A stretch of DNA of 56,824 bases from Streptomyces sp. man185 (lineage in GTDB: Bacteria; Actinomycetota; Actinomycetes; Streptomycetales; Streptomycetaceae). Shown here in pieces: positions 23,485 through 33,619 of the stretch; positions within the stretch are counted from its first letter, which is position 1; each line of letters starts with the position of its first letter. Location of the stretch: positions 1 to 56,824 of the forward strand of contig NTHE01000053.1 of assembly GCA_002551355.1 (NCBI GenBank). The letters are read 5' to 3'. A model generated the notes under the pieces. It was not told the origin of the DNA and did not search any database. It saw only the letters and a list, made by a program, of their open reading frames with translations. The position numbers and the translations under genes are program-made.

Positions 23485-26400
23485 TCAGAACTGGTGCGGG
23501 AGTTCAGGCGCCCGGACCTCGGGGTCCTCCGGGCCCGCCGGCGACCACTGTGCCCCGTCGAACGCGGCGACGGTCCTGTCGCTGCCGGGAACGGCCCTCA
23601 CCAGCCGGGCGCTGACGAATTCCCCGTCCTGCGGGACGGGAAGCCCGAGCTGACGGGCGATGTTCTGGTGGGCCCGGTAGTGGCTCAGGATGATGATCCC
23701 TTCGTCCCGGAGCAGGGTGCGAGCTCCGCGAACCCGCTTCCCGTAGTCGCTCTGCCGGGCGACGGTACCCACCGTGTTCCGGCTGATCCGGCGGTGCTGC
23801 ACCCGCCGGAACAGCTCGTTGACGCGGCGCTGGCCGGACGAATGGCGGAGGACTGCTTCGCGGTCCTCGGCGGGCAGGTGCAGCAGGGTGTTCTCCAGAA
23901 GCGCCGCGTCGCGCCAGAGCCAGACGATCTTGTCGCGGTGGGCCCGCATGATCGTGAACTTCCCGTCCCGGTTCGTACCGGAGTTGAGCCGTTCCCGGTG
24001 CACGCGCATCAGGCCGACGCTCCAGCGGCCCTCGTAGTCGTCCGCGCAGACCAGGAGGCACAGGTGGTTCTCGGTCTCCGGCGGGATCATCCAGCTGCCC
24101 ACTCGCTGTGAGTAGACGCAGTCCACCTCCACCCCGGCGATCCGGTAGTCCATCAGGTCCCCGTCGGGGAACGCGAACTCACGCTGAATGGCGATCTCCA
24201 CGCGGGTCCCGATGTGGGTCTTCTCCGTCTTGAAGAGCTGCGCCCAGTCGTAGCGGCCGGTCCGGGGCCCGTCGAGCACGGAGTCGATGGTGTCCCGCAG
24301 TACACGCCCCAGACGGCCGCCGTCCGGGTCCAGAGTCCGTACGGCGTCGGCGACCGCGCTCAGCTCCGCGTCCTGCACACCCACGCCGTCGAGCCTCGCC
24401 ATCGCCTCCATGTCACTCGGCCGGTCCAGGGGCTCGACGGCCAGCAGATCGGTGACGAGCCGGTCGAACTCGGCGGACAAGCCCGAACGGAGCTCCGACC
24501 GAGGATGCTCCGACTGACGGTGCGGTGTGCGGTGCACCCACGCGTTGCGCACGGCACGGGAGTCCAGGGCCGGGGCGGACCCGGTGGCCATCGCATGGAG
24601 CAGACAGCCCAGCGCGTACAGGTCGCTGCGCTCGTCGGCGACGCGCCCGAAGAGCTCCTCGGGCGATCGGTAGGCGGGCAGGGGGCCGGACGGATCGTCG
24701 GCCCACCGCCGGTGCTCGTCCCGGTCGAGGGCAGGCAAGCCGTGGGCGCCCAGGCCGGGGTCGGTGACGAACACCCGCCCGTCGCCACGCGCCACCAGGG
24801 TCGCCGGACTCAGGTCCAGGTGGGCCACACCGTTCAGGTGGAGCTTGGCGAGTGTCCTGATGATCTGTGCACCGGTCGCCTTGATCTCTTCCAAGGACAT
24901 GGGCCCGGCGGCCGGACTCAGCAACTGTTTGGAGTCCTCCCCGTCGACGAGCCCCGTCACCACATAGGGCCGGCTGTCGTGGAATCCGAAATCCTCGACG
25001 CGCGCCAGCCCTTGGATCCCGAGCGCCGCCAGCCGCTCCGCGTCGACGCGGAAGCCGTACCTCCTGGCGGGATCCGTGATCGGTGCGTGAAAGAGCTTGA
25101 GGGTCACCTGCCGCTCCCGCCGCTCGTCCTTCGCCCGCCAGAGGTCGGCCGTCGGTCCGGCGTGACGTCGCATGACCAGCCGGTAGCGTCCATCCACGAG
25201 GGCGCTCGGGTCACCGGCGGAGGTGCTCGCGTCATCCTGGTCCGGGCCCGCGTTCGAGCGCCCGCCCAGTCTCCGTACCGTCTCCTCGGTCACCACCCCC
25301 AGAGGCTCCCCGCCCGGGCGCCCCTCGGCCTCGTCCATGTCTCCGGTCGACACCACGACGGGGAACTCCCCCGGCCTGGACCCGGCATGCTGCTGGATGA
25401 CGGCACCGATGCGCACGGCCGTCGAGCGGGGCAGGGCGCGCGACAGCACCCCACGCACACCGGGGCGGAACACGTAGTGGCCCGAGGAGGCCGGCTCCCC
25501 GGGGGCTGTCGTGAGCAGTCCGCTGAGGATGACCTCCGCCAGATGCTGGGGTTCGGGCCGCTGCTCCGTGGCAGCCTGGACCAGCCGCATCACGGGAAGA
25601 CTCAGTTCGCCCGCGGCCAGGTGGGCTGCCAGACGGAGCGCCTGGGGTGAGGCGTGGGCGCGGAAGTCGAGGACACGTTCCTCGGGCGACAACGGCTCGA
25701 CCGCTCCGCCTCCGGATTCGGGCACCGTGGCCGACGGGTCGGCGGCCGGCATCGCGACCACCCCCGGCACCTCGGTTCCCGGGGCCCCCGCCACGAGGTC
25801 CGCCCAGTGCCCGAACCAGCGGCCGGAGGGTTCCAGCAGCGGCAGCGGCAGTCCTGCGTGCTCCTCCCCCGACGGGTCGTACGGGGTGAACCGCATCGCG
25901 GAGTTGGCGGCAGCCGGTCCGCCCGACGTCAGCAGACCCGCCGTGCCGGGCAGTGCGGTGCGCCTCCAGAGCCGCTCCGGGAGGGGCTGGACGACGGCCA
26001 CCGGCATCGTGCGCGCCCAACGGTCCAGGACGCGGTACCAGTGCGCGGTCGAAGCGTGACCGGGATACCAGTGAGGGCCGCTGCAGTCGCTGAGGACCAG
26101 CGCCGCGGCGCGACCGTCTCGTGGCGGCAGAGCGGCCGGGCGGCCGCCGGGGCTCTGACGCAGCCGGCCGTCCTGGGTGAGCACCAGCAGCGTGATCCCG
26201 CGGAAGGCGCCCGTCTGGCTCAGGACCCGGTGGAGTTCTCGCCACAACGGTCGCCAGACAGGCATCGTCGGCCCCGCGTCGTACACCAGGTAGAGGGTCA
26301 GCCAGCGCTCGGGCTTCGCCCGCAGTACGGGCAGCCACGTGCCGGGAAGCGCGCCCAGGCCGGCGATGCGCCGGGCCGTGCTGTGCTCGTCCAGCTCCGT

Positions 26401-26811
26401 GGCCAGGCTCGAAGGCACCTGACGCCGCAACGGCCGCAGGGCGCGCTGGAGCGGCAGCGGGTGGGCCAGCATGGGCGGCAGTGGCGCCAGCAGCGACCGG
26501 GACGAGCCGTCGTCCGACGACGCGCCGTCGGACCGATGCGCCGGCGTGAGGCGCTGACCGGCCGGCGCTCGGGGCGGCTCGGGGCCGGTGGCGAGGCCCT
26601 TGGGTCCGGCGGGCGAGGAGGTGGGTGCTTCGGGCGCCGGCTCCTCGGAAGGTGGCCGCGCGGGCTGCGCGGGCGCGCCGCTGCGGCTCGCCAGCCAGAT
26701 CAGCTCGGCGAGCTCCCTCGCGTTCGCTCCGTGTCCGCTCGCCCGGTCGAGGATGTCGAGGAGACGCTTCAGCTCGGAGGGGGTGGACGGGTGTGCCGGG
26801 TCAGAAATCAT
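23485..26811 (-). CDS. SAV_2336/vWA-like, protein kinase-like and NaeI endonuclease-like fusion protein
   Basis: 1108 residues in three parts. Residues 1-520 match SAV_2336 N-terminal-type proteins: Pro-rich linker 50-110, then WLTLYLVYDAGPTMPVW around 170-186, a vWA-like fold with a degenerate metal site (DAGPT at 178-182). Residues 540-810 form a protein-kinase-like domain: K572 in VTLKLF, HLDLSP with D666, but S668 for Lys and T671 for Asn, and D694-P-G instead of DFG. Residues about 855-1108 match NaeI: E872, D888 and D897 align with E70, D86 and D95 at a constant offset of 802, but V899 replaces catalytic K97. ATG at 26811 overlaps the MoxR gene by 11 bases. Likely sensor-effector of a conflict system; nuclease activity is doubtful. 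Confidence 0.85.
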   Translation of the reverse strand: MISDPAHPSTPSELKRLLDILDRASGHGANARELAELIWLASRSGAPAQPARPPSEEPAPEAPTSSPAGPKGLATGPEPPRAPAGQRLTPAHRSDGASSDDGSSRSLLAPLPPMLAHPLPLQRALRPLRRQVPSSLATELDEHSTARRIAGLGALPGTWLPVLRAKPERWLTLYLVYDAGPTMPVWRPLWRELHRVLSQTGAFRGITLLVLTQDGRLRQSPGGRPAALPPRDGRAAALVLSDCSGPHWYPGHASTAHWYRVLDRWARTMPVAVVQPLPERLWRRTALPGTAGLLTSGGPAAANSAMRFTPYDPSGEEHAGLPLPLLEPSGRWFGHWADLVAGAPGTEVPGVVAMPAADPSATVPESGGGAVEPLSPEERVLDFRAHASPQALRLAAHLAAGELSLPVMRLVQAATEQRPEPQHLAEVILSGLLTTAPGEPASSGHYVFRPGVRGVLSRALPRSTAVRIGAVIQQHAGSRPGEFPVVVSTGDMDEAEGRPGGEPLGVVTEETVRRLGGRSNAGPDQDDASTSAGDPSALVDGRYRLVMRRHAGPTADLWRAKDERRERQVTLKLFHAPITDPARRYGFRVDAERLAALGIQGLARVEDFGFHDSRPYVVTGLVDGEDSKQLLSPAAGPMSLEEIKATGAQIIRTLAKLHLNGVAHLDLSPATLVARGDGRVFVTDPGLGAHGLPALDRDEHRRWADDPSGPLPAYRSPEELFGRVADERSDLYALGCLLHAMATGSAPALDSRAVRNAWVHRTPHRQSEHPRSELRSGLSAEFDRLVTDLLAVEPLDRPSDMEAMARLDGVGVQDAELSAVADAVRTLDPDGGRLGRVLRDTIDSVLDGPRTGRYDWAQLFKTEKTHIGTRVEIAIQREFAFPDGDLMDYRIAGVEVDCVYSQRVGSWMIPPETENHLCLLVCADDYEGRWSVGLMRVHRERLNSGTNRDGKFTIMRAHRDKIVWLWRDAALLENTLLHLPAEDREAVLRHSSGQRRVNELFRRVQHRRISRNTVGTVARQSDYGKRVRGARTLLRDEGIIILSHYRAHQNIARQLGLPVPQDGEFVSARLVRAVPGSDRTVAAFDGAQWSPAGPEDPEVRAPELPHQF

Positions 26812-27832
26812 GGAACTCCGCGACCGGGCCGAGATGGGTCATGAGGCTGGCGGCCAGCGCCTCGCGGGACTCGGCCGACAGGCCGGGTACACGGGACAGG
26901 TAGATGGCGTTGAGCAGCTGGTCGGTCGCCAGTTCGCCCTGGCTGCCGCGCTCCAGGAACATCGAGATCAGCCGCGTCGTCTCCCCGTCCGGCTCTCCGA
27001 GGTGCGCTCGTACGATCGCTTCCAGCTGGTCCGGTTCGGGCCGGCGGAGGTGCAGGGGGACGCACCGGCGCAGGAAGGCGGCGGGGAACTCCCGCTCGCC
27101 GTTGCTGGTGAGCACGATGAAGGGGAAGGCGCGGCAGCGCACGAGCCCCCGGTCGACCGTGACTCGGGTCTCGCGGTCCGCGGCCATCAGCTGTGCCGCG
27201 GGGGTCCGTTCGGCGGCCCGGACCAGCTCGGGGATCTCGTACTGCCCCTCCTCCAGCACGTTGAGCAGGTCGTTCGGCAGGTCGAGGTCGCTCTTGTCGA
27301 TCTCGTCGATCAGCAGGACGCGGGGCCGCTCGAAGGGGAGCAGCGCGGTGCCCAGCGGCCCGAGTCGCAGATGGTCTTCGAGGGCGTCCCCGGCGGGGGT
27401 CCCGTCGTCGTCCCCGCTCGACGGCCTGCGCCCCGCACTCTTGCCGGCGGCGTAGAGGCGGGCCATCGGGTCGTACTGGTACAGGCCGTCCTGGAGGGTG
27501 CTGCGGCTGGTGATGTTCCAGCGCAGTACGGGTCCCAGTTTCAGCTCTCGCGCCACGGCGTAGGGCAGGGACGACTTGCCGCTGCCGGGCGGGCCGGTGA
27601 TGAGCAGCGGCCTGCGCAGAACCAGGGCCGCGTTGACCAGTTCGACGCTTTCCGGGGTCGCCCGATAGGTACCCGCCCGGTGTTGTCGGTCGCGGGACAC
27701 GGTGTCGTCCTCGCACGCCGGGGAGAGCAGTGCGGGTCCACCGTCGAAGGCCCGCCACGGTGGCGGGTCGGGCAGCTGGGTCACACGGTCGTGCGGTTCC
27801 TCGGTACCGGTGTACACGGGCCACAGGGGCAT
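26801..27832 (-). CDS. MoxR-type AAA+ ATPase
   Basis: 343 residues. Walker A GPPGSGKSS at 80-88, Walker B VLLIDEIDKS at 172-181, sensor 1 FIVLTSNGEREFP and the arginine-finger region FLRRCVPLHL are all present, as in MoxR proteins. MoxR ATPases work with vWA-domain partners, here the gene directly downstream, which overlaps it by 11 bases. Start: ATG at 27832 with GGAGAA 5 bases upstream; the frame is open to 27907 but that would overlap the protease gene. It probably supplies ATP-dependent switching between the protease and the kinase/NaeI effector. Confidence 0.88.
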   Translation of the reverse strand: MPLWPVYTGTEEPHDRVTQLPDPPPWRAFDGGPALLSPACEDDTVSRDRQHRAGTYRATPESVELVNAALVLRRPLLITGPPGSGKSSLPYAVARELKLGPVLRWNITSRSTLQDGLYQYDPMARLYAAGKSAGRRPSSGDDDGTPAGDALEDHLRLGPLGTALLPFERPRVLLIDEIDKSDLDLPNDLLNVLEEGQYEIPELVRAAERTPAAQLMAADRETRVTVDRGLVRCRAFPFIVLTSNGEREFPAAFLRRCVPLHLRRPEPDQLEAIVRAHLGEPDGETTRLISMFLERGSQGELATDQLLNAIYLSRVPGLSAESREALAASLMTHLGPVAEFHDF

Positions 27833-27861
27833 GGAGGTTCTCCAGATCGTTCGACTGCCGC

Positions 27862-29619
27862 TCAACGGACCGGGGATCGCGGATAGATGTTCGCTTCCGG
27901 GAACCATCGCGGGTCCTCCCAGACGAGGACCAGGCCGGTGGCCCAGTGCGGTTGTGGTTTCTCGGCGAGAAACGCCTCCCGCCGCAGGTCACGAACGTGA
28001 CGCGGGAGTTCTGCCAGAGGTACGGACGCCAGCCCCGCCTCCAGGGCGTCGAGGAAGCGGGCACCGGTGCAGGAGTGCCCGGCCGGGGCGTCCGCGTCGT
28101 GCGGGCCCGAGCAGCCTTCCCGCGACCAGACGATGACGGGCGCCGCCGCGTTCAGGCCCGCCTGCAGCAGCTCGCGCGCCTGCTCGGTGAGGGGGTGCGC
28201 GCCGTATCCGACGGCGGCTCCGAGCCCCTGCAGCCGTACGGTGAGCTTGGCGGGGTCCGAGGGGCTGTCGCACTCGACGCGGTGCCAGGCGGTGCCGCCC
28301 GAACGACGGTCGAGCGTCTGCCAGACCTTCTCCAGCTTGAACTGGAGCCTGGACTGGCGGCGTCGGCCCAGGTCCATCAGCACGACCGGCGAGAAGCATC
28401 CCAGCGGAGCCGCGTCGTCCGCGCTGGTGCGCCACTCGTCGACGGGTTCGCCGAGCCAGTCCCCGGGCAGCGCGAAGGCGATGAGTTCCTCGCCCTCTGG
28501 ATCGATCCGCCCGAAGGCCTGGTCGAGGTGTTCCCTCACGCACTCCTGCGCGTGCTGCCGGGCGACGGTGCTGCTGGCGACGAGCTGCGCCCGCCCGTCA
28601 CGGACGGCATAGACCGAGACGAGATACACATCGCGGTCGGCGCCGCTGTGCTCGATCTCGACGAGGATCGGGGACCAGGTAGTACCCCCGACCGGCGTCG
28701 GGCGCGCCCGCGCGGAAGCCTGGAGGACGGTTCCGGCCCGGTGGTCTCCGGCCCACGCGTGCAGCGCGTGCCGGACGGCTTGGTCCTCCGTCCGCTCGGC
28801 AAGATGGACGGCGAAGTCCGCCCAGGGCGCGGTGCCCGGTGCGGGTTCGACCTCCGTCAGCAGGAACCAGGCCACGTCCCACAGGGAGAGGAATCCCCCG
28901 GCGGGCGGCAGTGGCGGCAGCGCGGCCAGCGGCTCCATGACACTCCGGTACGTGGCTTCCGGGGCGCCGTGATCCCCGCATCCGAGGACGAGGTCGCGCA
29001 GGCGGGACACGGATTCCCGGCTGTGGTCGGGTACGGGTACCAGCTCGGCTGCGCCCGGCCAGCGCCGGACGAGTGCGCGGGCGGGGAGCATCCTTCCACC
29101 GCCGCCCGCCGCATACCTGGCCGTGACCATGCCCACGACCTCGCCCGTGTCCTCCCGGACCACGGCCGCACCGCTGAAGCCCTCCTCCAGGGGCGGGCCG
29201 TGGCCCGTCCAGGCCTCCAGTTGCAGCCACTCCCCCGCGATCAACTGGTCGCTGGTGCTCCGGAACTCGCCGAGAATCCCCTCGTCGTACCCGCGCGGAA
29301 AGCCGTACGCGGTCAGCCTGACCGCCTGTTGGACGAACGGTGTGTGCACGGCGGCGAACCGGGCCGGTGCCACCCCCACGGGGCGTTCGAGCTCGAGCAC
29401 GGCGACGTCGCCGCGGTCCTCACCGGTTCCGCACCATTCGCCCGCGGCGATCACGGTCGCCCCGAGCGGGCCGAGGTCCGGGTACTGGGCGAAGACCACC
29501 TCGACGCGATCCGCGCCTTCCACGACGTGCGCGCAGGTCATCACGTGGCGCTCGGTCACCAGGAACCCGGAACCGACGCCGCTGCCGAGGACCCGCACCT
29601 GCCAGGACTGGGAACTCAT
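27862..29619 (-). CDS. Trypsin-like serine protease with VMAP-like C-terminal domain
   Basis: 585 residues. The N-terminal 200 are a trypsin-like protease with an intact triad: H31 in MTCAHVV, D71 in RGDVAVLEL, S150 in EEGFSGAAVV; no signal peptide, so it acts in the cytoplasm. A helical middle region of about 100 residues (around SRLRDLVLG) resembles an effector-associated adaptor. The last 250 residues, with FALPGDWLGEPVDEW and the HRVECDSP region, resemble VMAP-C modules (vWA-MoxR-associated proteins). ATG at 29619 shares one base with the preceding stop (TGATG). In related systems such proteases are thought to be activated by the MoxR/vWA pair; the target is unknown. Confidence 0.82.
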   Translation of the reverse strand: MSSQSWQVRVLGSGVGSGFLVTERHVMTCAHVVEGADRVEVVFAQYPDLGPLGATVIAAGEWCGTGEDRGDVAVLELERPVGVAPARFAAVHTPFVQQAVRLTAYGFPRGYDEGILGEFRSTSDQLIAGEWLQLEAWTGHGPPLEEGFSGAAVVREDTGEVVGMVTARYAAGGGGRMLPARALVRRWPGAAELVPVPDHSRESVSRLRDLVLGCGDHGAPEATYRSVMEPLAALPPLPPAGGFLSLWDVAWFLLTEVEPAPGTAPWADFAVHLAERTEDQAVRHALHAWAGDHRAGTVLQASARARPTPVGGTTWSPILVEIEHSGADRDVYLVSVYAVRDGRAQLVASSTVARQHAQECVREHLDQAFGRIDPEGEELIAFALPGDWLGEPVDEWRTSADDAAPLGCFSPVVLMDLGRRRQSRLQFKLEKVWQTLDRRSGGTAWHRVECDSPSDPAKLTVRLQGLGAAVGYGAHPLTEQARELLQAGLNAAAPVIVWSREGCSGPHDADAPAGHSCTGARFLDALEAGLASVPLAELPRHVRDLRREAFLAEKPQPHWATGLVLVWEDPRWFPEANIYPRSPVR

Positions 29620-29960
29620 CAGCCTGCCGGGGTTCCCCCAGCGGCCGCCGGAGTCCAACTCAGCTTCACCACGAGGTGACCCTCCATGGAGGTCTTGGCG
29701 ATCACCGCGCCCGCCTCGGCGGTGAGCTTCACGCCGAACTCGATCTCGACGGTGTCGGGCTTGAGTTCGCCGTCCCGGAACACGCGCAGTGCCGACTCGG
29801 CCGCGGTGTGAATGCTCTCCAGCGCCCCGTCGAACGTCTGTCCCGCCTGCCGCAGCACGCCGTCCCCACGGGAGACCGGCCGGGCACCGCGGCTCTCGTC
29901 CTCGACGGCGACCACGACGGAAGCGCCACTGTCCGTCGCGAACTCGACCAGTTCGTCCAT
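29619..29960 (-). CDS. CU044_2847 family (trypsin-co-occurring) protein
   Basis: 113 residues, starting MDELVEFATDSGASVVVAV and ending in a strand-rich half (VEIEFGVKLTAEAGAVIAKT then EGHLVVKLSW). This is the CU044_2847/Trypco1 pattern: a small beta-rich domain usually encoded beside trypsin-like proteases of conflict systems. First gene of the four-gene operon; ATG at 29960, with its stop overlapping the protease start. The upstream strand contains TATAGGATGG, a plausible -10 for the operon. Biochemical role unknown. Confidence 0.82.
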   Translation of the reverse strand: MDELVEFATDSGASVVVAVEDESRGARPVSRGDGVLRQAGQTFDGALESIHTAAESALRVFRDGELKPDTVEIEFGVKLTAEAGAVIAKTSMEGHLVVKLSWTPAAAGGTPAG

Positions 29961-30024
29961 GTTTCCCCCGTGCCCCGTGCGCTATTGCCACACCATCCTA
30001 TAGACCCGCGGGACCCCGCCCCGG

Positions 30025-30435
30025 TCAGGCGCAGGCCGGGCACAATCCACGGTAGGTGATCTCCACCGCGCCGACGGCGAACCCGAACCGCTCCTCCTCG
30101 GGCAGGTCGCCGAGGGCATCGCCCGCCGGGTGGACGTCGCGGACCGTGCCGCAGCCGGAGCAGACCAGGTGCTGGTGGGGGCGGCGCGCGTTCGGGTCGT
30201 AGCGCTTGGCCCGGCCCACGGTGGAGACCTCCAGCACCTCGCCGAGCGAGACGAGCTCGCCCAGCGTGTTGTAGACGGTCGCGCGGGAGATCTCGGGCAG
30301 GCGTGCGGCGGCCCGCAGATGCACCTCGTCGGCCGTCAGGTGCACATGGTCGCCGTCGAGGACCTCCGCGACGACACGCCGCTGCGAGGTCAGACGCCAG
30401 TCACGGCCCCGCAGCCGTCGAAGGAGGTCGCTCAT
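30025..30435 (-). CDS. Fur family transcriptional repressor (CatR/FurA type)
   Basis: 136 residues. Winged helix: LTSQRRVVAEVL and ISRATVYNTLGELVSLGEV; metal-binding half: RRPHQHLVCSGCGTVRDV with a His cluster and CxxC, and a second CPAC near the C-terminus. It diverges from katG across 386 bases, the arrangement of peroxide-sensing Fur proteins that repress catalase-peroxidase. A palindrome overlapping the katG promoter is the probable operator. Iron or peroxide sensing is inferred from family and context. Confidence 0.88.
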   Translation of the reverse strand: MSDLLRRLRGRDWRLTSQRRVVAEVLDGDHVHLTADEVHLRAAARLPEISRATVYNTLGELVSLGEVLEVSTVGRAKRYDPNARRPHQHLVCSGCGTVRDVHPAGDALGDLPEEERFGFAVGAVEITYRGLCPACA

Positions 30436-30530
30436 CCCGTTTCACCTGCTCCGCTCGGTGGAGGGGGCGGGCGGCTCGCGCGAAGATGCCGGCGACGCCG
30501 CGCCCCGTCGTTATGGTTTTAGCCTGCTTC

Positions 30531-30558
30531 TTGACTTGGACGAAGTCCATCGTAGGAT
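30531..30558 (+). promoter_or_regulatory. katG promoter with embedded Fur-type operator
   Basis: TTGACT (30531-30536) and TAGGAT (30553-30558) are spaced by 16 bases, a good housekeeping-type Streptomyces promoter. Between them is a perfect palindrome TGGAC-GAA-GTCCA (30537-30549), well placed for a repressor to block polymerase. The remaining leader to the katG ATG (30559-30821, about 260 bases) shows no gene. Confidence 0.7.
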
Positions 30559-30821
30559 CGATCCCGGCGACATCCAAGAGACAGGAAGACTCCGGTACGG
30601 CAGCAGAGACACGCGGCGGGACACCACCGGTCGACCGCGCAGTGCCGCCCGCCGGCCCAGCGCCGTCGTCGTTGCACCGCCCGGAGCGTCCGGCCCGGTG
30701 GGCGTGAGGCGCTCGGGCGGCCCGCGACGGGACCCGAAACCAGCGTGCCCCTTCTGTACGGCCCGAATCCTCCTCCCCCGTTCAGCGCCCCACGACCCGC
30801 CGGGTCCGGAAGGATTGCCCC

Positions 30822-33077
<2,256 letters not shown>

Positions 33078-33118
33078 CAGCTCCCGGCCACCCCCGATCC
33101 GGGCGTGGCCGGCATGCT

Positions 33119-33180
33119 CCGGTGGTGGGGCCGGTGCGCGTACGCGCACCGGCCCCACCACCGGTTCCGGCCGGAACCGG
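33119..33180 (+). terminator. katG terminator: 46-bp perfect palindrome plus 20-bp palindrome
   Basis: 33119-33141 and 33142-33164 are exact inverse complements (CCGGTGGTGGGGCCGGTGCG is the first part), giving a 23-bp stem centred on CGCGTACGCG. It shares four bases with a second perfect palindrome, CCGGTTCCGGCCGGAACCGG (33161-33180). The position 42 bases after katG fits a strong terminator. Confidence 0.85.
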
Positions 33181-33307
33181 ACTCGCGTCGGTGAGCCGTC
33201 CGCACGGTTCGCGCCGCCGGCCGGCAGGGAAAGGGACCACCGCGGCGGTGTCGGTGCGCTGAAGTATTCTTCCGGCCACCACGCACCGACACGGAGGATC
33301 AGAAGCG

Positions 33308-33439
33308 TTGACCAGCCCGTCCGCGTTCCCGCTGCCCTTTCACGGATCCCGTTCCCTGGCGTTCGCGACGCCGCGGACACTGCGGGAACTCCGGATGATG
33401 CAGTGCAGCGAACGAGAGTTCTCCCTCTGCGAGCACTGA
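33308..33439 (+). CDS. Possible 43-residue small protein
   Basis: TTG at 33308, preceded by GGAGGA at 33293-33298, opens a frame to TGA at 33437: TSPSAFPLPFHGSRSLAFAT then PRTLRELRMMQCSEREF and SLCEH. Third positions are about 85% G/C, consistent with coding. It has two Cys and a basic middle. No family is recognised; it could be a regulatory or precursor peptide, or chance. The rest of 33181-33619 shows nothing else. Confidence 0.35.
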   Translation: MTSPSAFPLPFHGSRSLAFATPRTLRELRMMQCSEREFSLCEH

Positions 33440-33619
33440 ACCCGTCGGATTCTCGGACCGATGACGAGCGGAGCCGGTCCATCGCCGCGGGGCAGCCCGG
33501 CCCGCACCTGTAGCCCTGTCCCCGTGGAGGCCGCCCTGATCTGCCGGGCCACCGCAGTCGGGCGCCGGTGGGCGGCTCGATACCCTCGGTCGGGGGGACA
33601 CGGGAGCCTGGAGGCGTTG

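Noticed and set aside
26801..27907. MoxR start at 27907
   Set aside because: It would overlap the protease gene by 46 bases and has no ribosome site; ATG at 27832 has GGAGAA at good spacing.
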